Assembly: GCA_021234155.1 (NCBI GenBank) | Contig: JAJEKV010000051.1 | Coordinates: forward strand, 2,110,754-2,174,753 | Direction of reading: 5' to 3' | Source: Isoetes taiwanensis | Taxonomy: Eukaryota > Streptophyta > Lycopodiopsida > Isoetales > Isoetaceae | DNA length: 64,000 nucleotides | Shown here: piece by piece, positions 23,561 through 34,813 of the stretch | Numbering within the stretch: position 1 is the first letter of the stretch | Layout: every line of letters begins with the position of its first letter | Notes under the pieces: generated by a model | What the model was told of the DNA's origin: nothing | The model's database searches: none | Seen by the model: the letters and a program-made list of their open reading frames with translations, nothing else | Position numbers and translations under genes: made by a program

Positions 23561-26500
23561 GGGTAGTTTCCCACTCGCAATTAGGTTAGGTTAACTTAAC
23601 CAGTTGGTTATCTCTTAACTTAATGGAAAGTAGGTTGTGATTTCCCATTAAAGTCATTAAGTTAAGACTAACTTAAAGGATTGTGAAGATATGCATTGGC
23701 ACTATACCAATTATGGACCACTTAGGTTAAGCTCATGAAATCAACTTAACCTAACCTTTATAATAAGCTTGTGCTTCACACTAGTAGTTAACACTAGAGT
23801 TGTCCCTTGATGGACCATAAATGGTTCATTTGTACAGTTCGCTTTAAAATTCATATAAAATCAATGGCATAAAATTCAGTTAAACCCTTTCTACATGTTA
23901 ATATATGGCAGTCATATTGTACAGGAAAAATAGTTAAAAATGCATATACCCCTAAAATTGAAAGTTATGTCTAGGTGAACCAAGGGGGGTCAAGTCCAGT
24001 TTGCTTCATGTTTACATAATGTAAACCTGTCTCAATAAAAAGTTTTTTTTGATTTTTTTCATTATAATAGTATTTTTCTATACGAGATAAGGATGAATAC
24101 ACAAAAAACCTTGTTCCAATTTGAAGTCTAGAAAGGAAGATATAGTCAGTCAAACATGACAGGGTCAAAACAGTTTTCTGTCTTCTATGGACCAATAATG
24201 GTTCCCAGAAGGCTGTTTCAATTAAAATTCTATAACTTTTGCATGAAAATGATTTTTTGCTTCAAATTTGGAATATAAGTAGTTGACTAATTGCTTCATG
24301 CATAAAAAATATTTGTTGGCTTGTAATTTGAAGATTCAGCTTTGACTTATAGTAACAATTTTAAGTGACTTTTAATTGATGTTTATTTTGTTATATTTGA
24401 AGGAAATTTATTGAAATAGTATATTATTAAAAAAATCATATATGAATGCTTGTATGGATATGAAACCAGTGAAAAAACAAGTAAAGAAAAAGAGCAAAAG
24501 GCACGATCATGATAAATCAATAAAGGTTTCTGTACCTAAGACCATTACTGGTCCACAGGTTCATTTTAAATCAATAACTTCTTTATGTTATTCGATCTCA
24601 AGCTGAATTTTAGGATATTAGTATTTCATGAGATCCTCTATCAATAAAAAATATCTATTGCTAGGTTTGGGCTAAAACTTTTAGTATTACTTCCAAGTTA
24701 TCATCAAATGTTTTCCATATTTGATCTCTAGATTTGTGCCTTTAAAATGAACTTCAAACACCATATTTCAAAGCTTCCCAAAGTTAAGATAGCAATGCAA
24801 TCTGAACCAAGGAAAAATATGAAAAGGTATGACTAAAGAAGATCAAGATAGACTGCTATGCCGATGCCAATTATTGGTCCACATAACCCTCTCATTTAAA
24901 AGTCAAGAACATCATCGTCTTAATCAATTCTTTAGAATATAGTTTATATCACATTATATATGATAACATTAGTTGATTAGGGAGGATTGTCTATCTAAAA
25001 GGTGATATTGAAGCACAAAAATTAAGTAGCTAAGGGCTACTTTGAATGTATGAGAAAGTCCACTTACACCTTTCAAAGATTATCTTATAGACGATGAGAA
25101 ATCATAATATCATTGTAGGGGACAAAATGAATAGAGCCAATGCAAATAAATAGAGAAATTTTCTCAATCCAGTTGGTTTAATTCTGGACCTATAAATAGT
25201 CCATGCTTATTTATATTCAAATCTTGTATATAATATATTATTCTAACATGAAATTTGCGATATATATTGTCAACAAACGTTCAATTTACAAAAATTATAA
25301 CTTGTCATAAAAGTTGATCTACATGTACTATGGTCCTACTTAGACTACAACACTTTGGAGCAGCCACACATTGTTTAACTTTATAATAGTGGAAAGTAAG
25401 TAGGTTTCTACATTTTTTTTCTAATAAGACCACATCGAGGATCTCAATATCCCTTTTTATCATATATTGAGCCATTTAAAAGGCTTATGGGAGAAATGTA
25501 GTGCAATAAGTTAATATTTTAGATGAACTAGAAAAACAGGTACGAAAAGTCTTTTGATCTATTTATTTATAGTCATGGCTAAACTTCGTGATATTGTCCT
25601 CTATTCATCAATAACCATCATTACCTACATTATTGTTGAGTTTTAGACCTATAAGGGTCTAATCAATGCACTTTGGAACCTTTCTTTGTGTTCATCCTGT
25701 TATATTAGATCTTGTTTAGATCTAGATAATGCATGGTTATACCCTAGTTACACTATATCTATGTTGATAAAGTGAATTCCTATATAGAGTTAATTAGAAT
25801 GCATCATTTACTATCCTTATGAGACTTATAGATGGGGTTTATCAAGCACTTTAACCCATATTTTTATTTTGAATTCTGTACAATAATTTCCTTAGTTAAT
25901 AATGATACTAAAAAAAACATATAAACATAAAAAAAATTCCTTAGACTATAGTTTGTCTAGTTAAGGACTCATTGTCACAAAAATTAAGTCGAAACTTGTA
26001 ATAATAAGAGAGAAATAATTCTTGAACCTCATGCAGCATTTTTAAGCAAAATAGGGTTTGGCGGCTTCAATTGATATCAAATGATAGTGGCAAAACATGG
26101 AAACATGCAAATTGACATGTTTTATCATAATATATCAATTAATTTCATATTTGGCAAGGTTTAGACACTTTTATGCTAGAAAATTGAAGAATGCAGTTCT
26201 AGAGTGCTGTAAAAACTGCCAAATTCTCCAAAGTTTGAACAATCATACCAATATAAAGGTGAATCCAGTGGTCATGAAATTCTTATAGGTCGTTAAGAAT
26301 CAAGTGAGGATTCAAATAGTGGTGGTATATTTTAAAATTAAAATTTCTCTTGTGAGATATATCGGTTTAAGTGGCAGGGGGTATCCGGGACAACTCTAGT
26401 GTTAAGAAGTTTTGTTAGGTTAGAGATAAATGTGTTCGTTTCTCACTTCAGTTAAGAGATACGGTTAAGTTAAATGGAGGATATGACTTTTTTTTTGTCA

Positions 26501-27087
26501 AGTTACTATTTTTGTGAATTGTTTGACTACCTAGTAAAATCTAGTAAAGTGGTTGACTCTCTAGTCAATGAGTTGACTTTTGGTTAACTTAGACACTTTC
26601 TCGCCAATCAATTGACTTGTAGTCAACTCTCTCCATTTTAATACTTTCTAGTCAAGTACTACGTGACCAGTCAATCAATCATAAAATTCTTAAAATCCAC
26701 CTCCTATTTTAATGTTTTTTATTCAATCTATCAAACTAATAAGACACTTGGTCAACTAGTTGGCGTCCTTACGATTTAAGAGTCTAACCTAACTGGAACC
26801 ATTTCTCACTTATAGTTAAGTTAGCTTAATGCTTAACCAAAAAGTTAGAAGTTAAGTGGACCTTGCTTAGGTCACTTAACTTTTGCACTAGTTGGTTAAA
26901 TATTTTTAAATTTGGTTAAAAAAATAACTTAACTTTTTCTAGTGAGAAGGATGCTCCGTTAAGTTAATGAACAGTTAAAAATTAACTGGAATTAACTTAA
27001 TTGATATTAACTTAAGGGTCAATGGGAAAGCAAGTTCCAGTTATTTTCCCTATTTAACTTAACTTAATGGCAAGTGGGAAATGACCC
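23561..27087. mobile_element. PIF/Harbinger-like DNA transposon, 3.5 kb, no transposase seen
   Basis: An exact insertion in an LTR whose empty version is readable at 29166-29180. The target trinucleotide TAA is duplicated at 23558-23560 and 27088-27090. The ends are inverted: GGGTAGTTTCCCACTCGC on the left, GGGTCATTTCCCACTTGC on the right read inward. A purine/TTAA-rich similarity follows (ATTA-GTTA-GTTAA), and a deeper inverted match of about 20 bp lies at 23788-23807 and 26387-26406. A 3-bp TWA duplication with GGG-starting ends is typical of PIF/Harbinger. No ORF over about 65 codons and no DDE transposase motif was seen, so it is a large non-autonomous member. Confidence 0.85.
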
Positions 27088-27376
27088 TAAGATGACTGCA
27101 CAGCTAAATCTGCTTCTTCCTATGTTGATGATGTGCCTAGCCTTTTCTTCTAGTATCTTCTCTTGTTCCTTGCTTGATCATATCATTATAAGGAGTTCAT
27201 GTAACACCAGTGGTTGGTGGCTAGAGAGAGCTTGTTCTTATACAGTCTTGCCAAGTAGCTTGACTTGGTGACATCTCTTCTAGTTGGTCCGGTTGGGTGG
27301 TAAATCGAGTACCCTATGGTGCTTTACTTTCTAATAAGTTGATGAATTTTGCAGGAAGAATAGAGCATTCGTAACA

Positions 27377-28816
27377 ATTGGTATCAGAGCTCAGTTCCGG
27401 TCTTTACCAGCGGAGCTGTGGGTGATGGAAGCATTGGAAATTTGAGTGGCTTAGCAGCACACAAGATATCTTAAGGAAATAGGTTACCTCTTGTCTGGTA
27501 TGAAATTGATGTTGAGGGATTGTGATTAGAATCTTTAGATATTTCTTATTGCATCCTTATGACTGAGTTGTTGCCTCAAGGTTGGAAAGAGTTGGTGCTC
27601 TTGACCAAGTGATTGGAATGAGCATATGCCAGGTCCACGATTGGAATGAGCAGATGCCATGTCCAAGAGATTGGAATGAGTTGGTGCTCATGTCCATGTG
27701 AATAGAATGTTTGTTATTCTTGATGTTCGCAGGTCTTCTGGTTGGTGCTAGAGATTGCAAACTGGAATGGAGATTGATCAGAAGTTGGTGCTTCTGGTGG
27801 AGGTTAGTAAACATTTTGTTGAGACAAATTAAGTTGATGTTCAATTTGTGGTTTTTGGAAGCCTTTTCGAGGAACTAAGTTTATTCCTGAGAAGGGAAGG
27901 ACTAACAAATGGCATTATTACTTCCTAATGGAAGGGGAAAATATCTTTCTTGTTCAAGTTAAATGATGATGTTTAACTTGAAGAACTGGAAAGGGCTGGG
28001 AATGCCATGACTGTTCGAGTGAGGGACGCCTACTTGATGGACCAGTATGGAGATTTTTCTGTCCAAGCGCGGATCCTGCCTTGGAGGATCAGAAAAAGAA
28101 CATTCTTAGGAGGACAAGGTTGGTCCCAAGACGGGAAAGACTATGTTAGTAAAGAACCATATTATTTGGTTGGGTTTGCAGGTTCTAATGTCATGATTGA
28201 GTTTTACGCAGGACATAGAAATTGTCATGCAGGGAATTATTTGGGAGATATTCTTATCTTCTTATTTGGCACATTAGCAACCTAAGTTTTAGGCGGTTAT
28301 CGGGTAAACGTATATTTGAGTTACATTTGCCTTAGGGGAATTCTAAGAAGGAAGTATAAGGTGTTCTTTTCTTTGTATAGTGTATAGTAAACTTGAGACA
28401 ACTAATATATCTGTAGCATAATAGTTGGACTTGATTATTTTCTAGTTGTGGATTCAATTAGGGTCGCAACCATGGACTTGGTTGTGGTAAATTATTTTCT
28501 AGTTGTGGACTCAACTAGGGTTGTAACCATGGACTTGGTTATGTTATTGAATATTTTTTATTGTGGAATCAATCAGGGTTGTAACCATGGACTTGGTTAT
28601 GTTATTGAATATTTCTGATTGTGGATTCAATCAGGGCTGTAACCGTGGACTTCGTTACGAAAATTTTTAGCCTAAAGGGCTGGACTTGGAAATTTTTAGC
28701 CTAAAGGGCTGGACTTGACAACTTTTTATTATGCAGGTTGTAGCCATGGATTTGGTTATGCTAATTTCCATATAATTTCTTGATCGAGGACGATCAATCC
28801 CGAGAAGGGGAGGAAT
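27377..28816 (+). other. Internal region of the non-coding LTR element
   Basis: 1.44 kb between primer site and polypurine tract. It has no recognisable gag or pol. Around 27595-27690 a GGAATGAG-(C/T)-ATGCC-type motif of about 30 bp is repeated. A 92-residue ORF at 28007-28285 matches nothing I know. Partial second copies lie at 29864-30473 (plus) and 30474-30679 (minus). Confidence 0.65.
28441..28715 (+). repeat. Short tandem repeats inside the LTR element
   Basis: Four imperfect units of about 60 bp (TTGTGGA-TCAA-CAGGGTTGTAACC then ATGGACTTGGTTATG) are followed by two units of about 29 bp (AAATTTTTAGCCTAAAGGGC then TGGACTTG) at about 28660-28715. Confidence 0.75.
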
Positions 28817-29459
28817 TGATATGGTTTAAGGATAATAACTAATAATGGTGCTCGGGGGAGTGGCCTTGCATGGAACAATATTTATTGATATGATCAAGTA
28901 AGTCATCCAGTATGTCTAAGCCTTGCTATTATCAAGGAGAGAGCTAAAAATAAACCTTGACCTTTATTTAGAAGCAAAAAGGCAAAAAAAGATGTTGTTA
29001 CCTATAAATAGAAGGACAACTGTGAGACGTGATATCTTCGCGACTACAACTCAGAAATCGGCGATCCTTACCTTGTTGGAAATCCCTTGAAGTCTAGTTT
29101 CCAGATTGGCTTGGTTGTTCATAGATTCTTTACGGTTTGAAAGTTATACCCAGAAAGGTACATAGGGGTCTAAGATGACTGCACAGCTAAATCTGCTTCT
29201 TCCTATGTTGATGATGTGCCTAGCCTTTCCTTCTAGTATCTTCTCTTGTTCCTTGCTTGATCATATCATTAGAAGGAGTTCATGTAACACCAGTGGTTGG
29301 TGGCTAGAGAGAGCTTGTTCTTATACAGTCTTGCGAAGTAGCTTGACTTGGTGACATCTCTTCTAGTTGGTCCATTTGGGTGGTAAATCGAGTACCTTGA
29401 GGTGCTTTACTTTCTAATAAGTTGATGAATTTTGCAGGAAGAATAGAGCATTCGTAACA
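28817..29459 (+). repeat. LTR, 643 bp
   Basis: TGATATGG...GTAACA, preceded by a polypurine tract. This is the best full-length copy of the LTR family and the reference for the empty transposon target site. Confidence 0.85.
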
Positions 29460-29465
29460 ATAAAT

Positions 29466-29863
29466 TGATATAGTTTAAGGTTAATAACTAATAATGGTGC
29501 TCGGGGGAGTGGCCTTGCATGGAACAATATTTATTGATATGATCAAGTAAGAAAGTCATCCAGTATGTCTAAGCCTTGCTATTATCAAAGAGAGAGCTAA
29601 AAATAAAGCTTGACCTTTATTTAGAAGCAAAAAGGCAAAAAAAGGTTTGAGACGTGATATCTCCGCGACCACAACTCAGAAATCGGCGATCCTTACCGTG
29701 TTGGAAAGCTCTTGAAGTCTAGTTTCCAGATTCGACTTGGTTCTCCATAGATTCCTTACGGTTTGAAAGTTATCCACAGAAAGGTGCATAGGGGTCTGAG
29801 TTGACAGCACAACTAGATCTGCTTCTTCCTATGTTGATGATGAAGAATAGAGCATTCGTAACA
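29466..29863 (+). repeat. LTR with internal deletions
   Basis: Same family, about 400 bp. One deletion joins two GTTGATGA copies near 29833-29841, removing about 200 bp. It is followed directly by a primer site (29866-29877). It abuts the previous LTR with only ATAAAT between them. Confidence 0.8.
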
Positions 29864-30473
29864 ATTGGTATCAGAGCCCAGTTCCGGTCTTTACCAGCGG
29901 AGCTGTGGGTGATGGAAGGCGTTGGAAATTTAAGTGGCTGAGTAGCACAAGAGGTCCAAGAGGGGCAAATTGCAAATAGGTTACCTTTTGTCTGGTATGA
30001 AATTGATGTTTAGGGATTGTGATTAGAATCTATAGATATTTCTTATTGCATCCTTATGGCTGAGGTTGGTGCCTCAAGGTTGGAAAGAGTTGGTGCTCTT
30101 GACCAAATGATTGGAATGAGCGTATACCAGGTCCACGATTGGAATGAGCGGATGCCATGTCCAAGAGATTGGAATGAATTGGTGCTCATGTCCATGTGAA
30201 TAGAATGTTTGTTATTCCTGATGTTCGCAGGTCTTCTGGTTGGTGCTGGAGATTGCAAACTGGAATGGAGATTGATCAGAAGTTGGTGCTTTTGGTGGAG
30301 GTTAGTAAACATTTTGTTGAGACAAGTTAAGTTGATGTTCAATTTGTGGTTTTTCGAGGCCTTCTCGAGGAACTAAGTTTATTCCTGAGAAGGGAAGGAC
30401 TAACAATTGGTATTAGTACTTCCTAATGGAAGGGGAAAATATCTTTCTTATTCAAGTTGAATGATGATATCCA
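29864..30473 (+). mobile_element. Partial internal region after the second LTR
   Basis: Starts with primer site TGGTATCAGAGC (29866) and repeats 27377 to about 27980 with small changes. It ends at about 30473, where the sequence flips to the opposite orientation. Confidence 0.75.
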
Positions 30474-31319
30474 ACCTTGAGGCAACAACTCAGCCATAAG
30501 GATGCAATAAGAAATATCTAAAGATTCTAATCACAATCCCTCAACATCAATTTCATACCAGACAAGAGGTAACCTATTATCTTAAGATATCTTGTTTGCT
30601 GCTAAGCCACTCAAATTTCCAATACTTCCATCACCCACAGCTCCGCTGGTAACGACCGGAACTGAGCTCTGATACCAATTGTTACGAATGCTCTATTCTT
30701 CCTGCAAAATTCATCAACTTATTAGAAAGTAAAGCACCACAGGGTACTCGATTTACCACCCAACCGGACCAACTAGAAGAGATGTCACCAAGTCAAGCTA
30801 CTTGGCAAGACTGTATAAGAACAAGCTCTCTCTAGCCACCAACCACAGGTGTTACATGAACTCCTTCTAATGATATGATCAAGCAAGGAACAAGAGAAGA
30901 TACTCTAGGCACATCATCAACATAGGAAGACGCAGATTTAGCTGTGCAGTCATCTTAGACCCCTATGTACATTTCTGGGCATAACTTTCAAACCGTACGG
31001 AATCTATGAACAACCAAGCTCACCAATCTGGAAACTAGACTTCAAGGGCTTTCCAACAAGGTAAGGATCGCCGATTTCTGAGTTGTGGTCGCGGAGATAT
31101 CACGTCTCAAATTTGTTCTTTTATTTATAGGTAACAACACCTTTTTTTGCCTTTTTGCTTCTAAATAAAGGTCAAGGTTTATTTTTAGCTCTCTCTTTGA
31201 TAATAGCAAGGCTTAGACATATTGGATGACTTTCTTACTTGATTATATCAATAAATATTGTTCCATGCAAGGCCACTCCCCCGAGCACCATTATTAGTTA
31301 TTAACCTTAAGCCATATCA
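30474..31319 (-). mobile_element. Inverted copy: partial internal region and LTR
   Basis: 30474-30679 is the reverse complement of the first 200 bp of the internal region. The primer site is at 30666-30677, and an LTR runs from 30680 to 31319 (minus, 640 bp, TG...CA). With 29864-30473 it forms a head-to-head inverted repeat with a sharp junction. Confidence 0.8.
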
Positions 31320-31325
31320 ATTACT

Positions 31326-32083
31326 TGATACGATTCATGTATATTTGGGAAGTTGTAGCAACACAGAATCATAAAACCACAATAAAATAATAGAACACCA
31401 GATTAGAAAAACTTTATTCATGCACAAGTGATATGGCAGCACCATTAACTACCCAACCGGATCCACTGGGTTATGGCAAAACACAAGTGCTATGGCAAAT
31501 ACAAAGCTCTGGCATCTGGCTTATCGGCCTTCCAGACTAATCTAGCTACTCCAAATAGCCACACATCATAAAAACAATTGCAGATCTGTGATGTCGCTAT
31601 GGCAGTGATCTGTGACCCCTTGTCACGTTTTTGGTCATTACTCTCTCGTACAAATGAATTACGAAATGTGCCATCCCAATTCAAAAACTAGACTCCGAGA
31701 CGGTTCCAAAGAGGTAAAGGTCGCCTCAATCGGAGCTCTGGTTGCGGAGATATATCCAACTGAAGTTTCTATTTTATTTATAGATCTCTCTGTGACTTTA
31801 GCCTTTTTTAGCAGGTAATTGCCTTTTTTCCTCAAAATATCTCCTTGCCTTTAATTAGATTATATGACTTAATTATCTATGGTCTTTTTCTCAACCATTA
31901 ATCATCCCAATGATAGTGCCTCGACCCCTTCCATAAATATCAATGGTTCTTCACACCCAATGCTATGTTATCTTATGCCCCTTTATATTATTAGGTGACC
32001 TTAGGAATAACATTTACATAGTATCTGCCATAATTCCAATAACCCATTCGCCGTGGACCTCTCCCCGTGCTTGCTCCATATCA
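31326..32083 (-). mobile_element. Diverged solo LTR of a related family
   Basis: Ends match those of the neighbouring LTRs (TGATACG on the left, CATATCA on the right) but the middle is different. It is flanked by ATTACT (31320-31325) and ATTAAT (32084-32089), a likely decayed target duplication. No internal region is attached. Confidence 0.6.
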
Positions 32084-32089
32084 ATTAAT

Positions 32090-32730
32090 TGATACGAATG
32101 CTCTATTCTTCCTGCAAATTCATCAACTTATTAGAAAGCAAAATACCACAGGGTACTCGTTTTACCACCCAACTGGACCAACTAGAAGAGATGCCACCAA
32201 GTCAAGCTACTCTGCAAGACAAGCTCTCTCTAGCCACCAACCACTGGTGTTACATGAACTCCTTCTAATGATATGATCAAGCAAGGAACAAGAAATGATA
32301 CTAGAAGGTAAGGCTAGGCACATCATCAACATAGGAAGAAGCAGATCTAGTTGTGCAGTCAACTTAGACCCCTATGCACCTTTCTGGGCATAACTTTCAA
32401 ACCGTAAAGAATCTATGGAAAACCAAGACCAATCTGGAAACTAGACTTCAAGGGCTTTCCAACCAGATAAAGATCACCGATTTTTGAGTTGTGGTCGCAG
32501 AGATATCACGTCTCAAAGTTGTCCTTTTATTTATAGGTAACAACACCTTGTTTTGCCTTTTTGCTATGCTTCTAAATAAAGGTCAAGGTTTATTTTTAGC
32601 TCTCTCTTTGATAATAGCAAGGCTTAGACATACTGGATGACTTTCTTGCTTGATCATATCAATGAATATTGTTCCATGCAAGGCCACTCCCCCGAGCACC
32701 ATTATTAGTTATTAACCTTAAACCATATCA
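32090..32730 (-). mobile_element. Solo LTR, 641 bp
   Basis: Same family as 30680-31319 and same orientation. No primer site or internal sequence on either side, so it is a solo LTR. Confidence 0.75.
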
Positions 32731-32734
32731 TACA

Positions 32735-32860
32735 AATCCCTTGCACTCTTACCCTATTCTGGAATACAATTCAAAAGCCATATTTTCGTAGGCTATTCCG
32801 GAATAGAACCTTGCACTCTTACTCTATTCCAGAATACAAATTAAAAGCCATATTTTCGAA
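32735..32860. repeat. Two tandem units with TATTCYGGAATA palindromes
   Basis: The unit CTTGCACTCTTA then CTATTCTGGAATACAA, AAAAGCCATATTTTCG occurs twice (32741-32792 and 32810-32858). An extra TATTCCGGAATA lies between. The palindromic core is the same as in the array at 19284-19516. Confidence 0.7.
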
Positions 32861-33815
32861 TCACCTGCAACCCACACCTGTTAAAATTGTCATCCTGCAT
32901 CTTGAAATCTTCAAAGAATAGATGGAAACTTAATGTGAACCTGAGATATTCAAAAGTCCAAGTCATTGTTGATGTTATTTCCTGCTCTTTAAGCAAAAAG
33001 GGACATGGATGTAGAACTATATGCCTAAGGTGATAAAAGCGTGTTATATGCAACATTCAGTAAAGATATGTGGCATGTCTGTACCTTGTATTACGATGTA
33101 AATGGAAAAAAAGAAGAAAAGGAGAAAAAGCAAATAAGAAAATACAGATATTTTGTCAAAGTTGAATTCCCTCCAAGGTATTAAATTGAGTTTTAAAAGT
33201 TCTGCATACTCATTTTCCAGTAAGTGGTTACTTTAATCTCTAAGTATGGCTTTAATATAGTTGCCCAGTAAACTGTCATGTTGGTGATCTTTCCTTTACC
33301 ATTCGAGAACGACCATAAAGTCACCACACAAAAGACACCAAACCAAGAAGTAACAGGTGGTTACCTAAACATGGGCGGCCACTTATAATTTGATGGCTAC
33401 ATATATTAAATAGGCAGATAATTATAGTTCAACTTTGCAAATTGTAGTTCGACTAATCATAAGTTCAATGTACAAAGATCATATTGCATTTTACGGAAGG
33501 GCATAAATAAAACGTGATGTTACATAAGGTTAATATATCTTCTTACTCTATCCACTCTAGATGGTTGCATCTTTTATGCATGATTTCACACTCAGCTTAG
33601 ATGTATGACAACATCAAGCTGCAAACTATGATTAATCACATCAGTCCGTAGAAAAAACAACAGATTACGCTTGTAGTCGGCTTTGAACTACTTTCAGCAA
33701 AGAACTTACTTGTGACCTGCAAAGGTGTAGCATGCTTAGTGTGCTACAGCTTGTACTGCTCAAAATCTGCAAAACGAACTCTACAGGTGACTTACTTGTG
33801 TACAAACAATCCAAT
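32861..33815. other. No gene seen
   Basis: AT-rich sequence without recognisable domains or terminal repeats. Confidence 0.4.
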
Positions 33816-34400
33816 CATGGAATAATCTAAGGGCTAAACTTAGTTATTTGGTGATTTTTTAGCACCTTTTCAAAATACGTTGGCTAAAGTAAATGGAACA
33901 AATTGGGAAAAAAATAATAATTTTAGCTTAACCTTTTTCGCGCCCACACCAGCCATTGAGCTCTTTAGCCAAAGGCTAGAAAGTAAGAGAGTAAAGTTTT
34001 GTAATGTTTAGCTAAACCACAAAATTTTTTTGAATGAATTTGGACTAGTTTAGCTAAAGTAATTCTATTTTAAGAGAATTATATGATTAATAATATATTT
34101 TCTAACATGCATGGAATAATGTAAGGGCTAGAATTAGCTAGCTAGTATTTTTAGCATCTTTCCACAATGAAAACGATAAAGTAGATGGAAACATTTGGAA
34201 AAAAGTGTAATAGTCTTAGCTTAACATTTTTTTGTTGAACACACTATAGAAATTTTTGGTGTGAATTTTGGGTTAGTTTAGCTAAACATTAGAAAGCATG
34301 ACAGGACAAATTTACAGAGTTTAGCTAAGCCACCAAAAGTTTTGGGGTTGATTTCAGATAAGTTTAGCTAAAGTCATTAGGGCTAATAAGAAATATACGA
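33816..34400. repeat. Diverged tandem duplication rich in TTTAGCTAAA
   Basis: Two copies of about 280 bp (33816-34100 and 34108-34400) share ATGGAATAAT-TAAGGGCTA, TTTTTAGCA-CTTT, TAGCTTAAC and several TTTAGCTAAA palindromes. It may be part of an old MITE; no clear terminal repeats. Confidence 0.55.
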
Positions 34401-34410
34401 TTAGTAATTT

Positions 34411-34413
<3 letters not shown>

Positions 34414-34491
<78 letters not shown>
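34414..34491. repeat. (AC)n microsatellite, left part
   Basis: About 78 bp of uninterrupted CA/AC directly touching the outer edge of the copia 3' LTR. Confidence 0.95.
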
Positions 34492-34494
<3 letters not shown>

Positions 34495-34678
34495 TAGAAA
34501 TATGAGACACACAACTTTTCCCACAAGACAAGACAATGTTTCATTCATATGAGATACATATTTATACATCAATATGTGCCACAATAGACTAGTGCCACAA
34601 TAGGCAAGAGTGCTATATGTGGAGCACGTGCCATATATGGCAAAAGGTAAAGGTGCCATAGAAAGAAGATTCCGAACA
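34492..34678 (-). repeat. Copia 3' LTR
   Basis: Direct repeat of 39097-39279. On the minus strand it is preceded by a purine tract (CAGGGAGGG) at about 34680-34690. Confidence 0.9.
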
Positions 34679-34813
34679 CCCTCCCTGCAACTTTAGCCTT
34701 TTGAACAAAATAATCTGAATCAAAATAATTGTATCTCATATTTAAAGATGCCTCCAACCATCCCTCCCTGCATCTTTAATCTAGTGCTTGGATAAAAAAA
34801 AACCTTTTGTGGG

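Larger units (their letters stand above)
23239..29459 (+). mobile_element. Non-coding LTR retrotransposon (copy 1), LTR split by a DNA transposon
   Basis: Plus-strand element with a left LTR (23239-23560 plus 27088-27376, its first bases deleted), primer site 27379-27390 (TGGTATCAGAGC), a 1.44-kb internal region (27377-28816), a polypurine tract (GAGAAGGGGAGGAAT at about 28802-28816) and a right LTR (28817-29459). No gag or pol domain can be found, so it is non-autonomous (TRIM/LARD-like). The left LTR starts abruptly after a scrap of internal sequence (23211-23238, CATATAATTTCTTGATCGAG), which implies a deletion joining two copies. Confidence 0.8.

Noticed and set aside
27557-30342. Minus-strand ORFs starting MNINLICLNKMF and MNINLTCLNKMF, present twice
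   Set aside because: They are antisense to the internal region of the plus-strand non-coding LTR element and conserved only because the element is duplicated.
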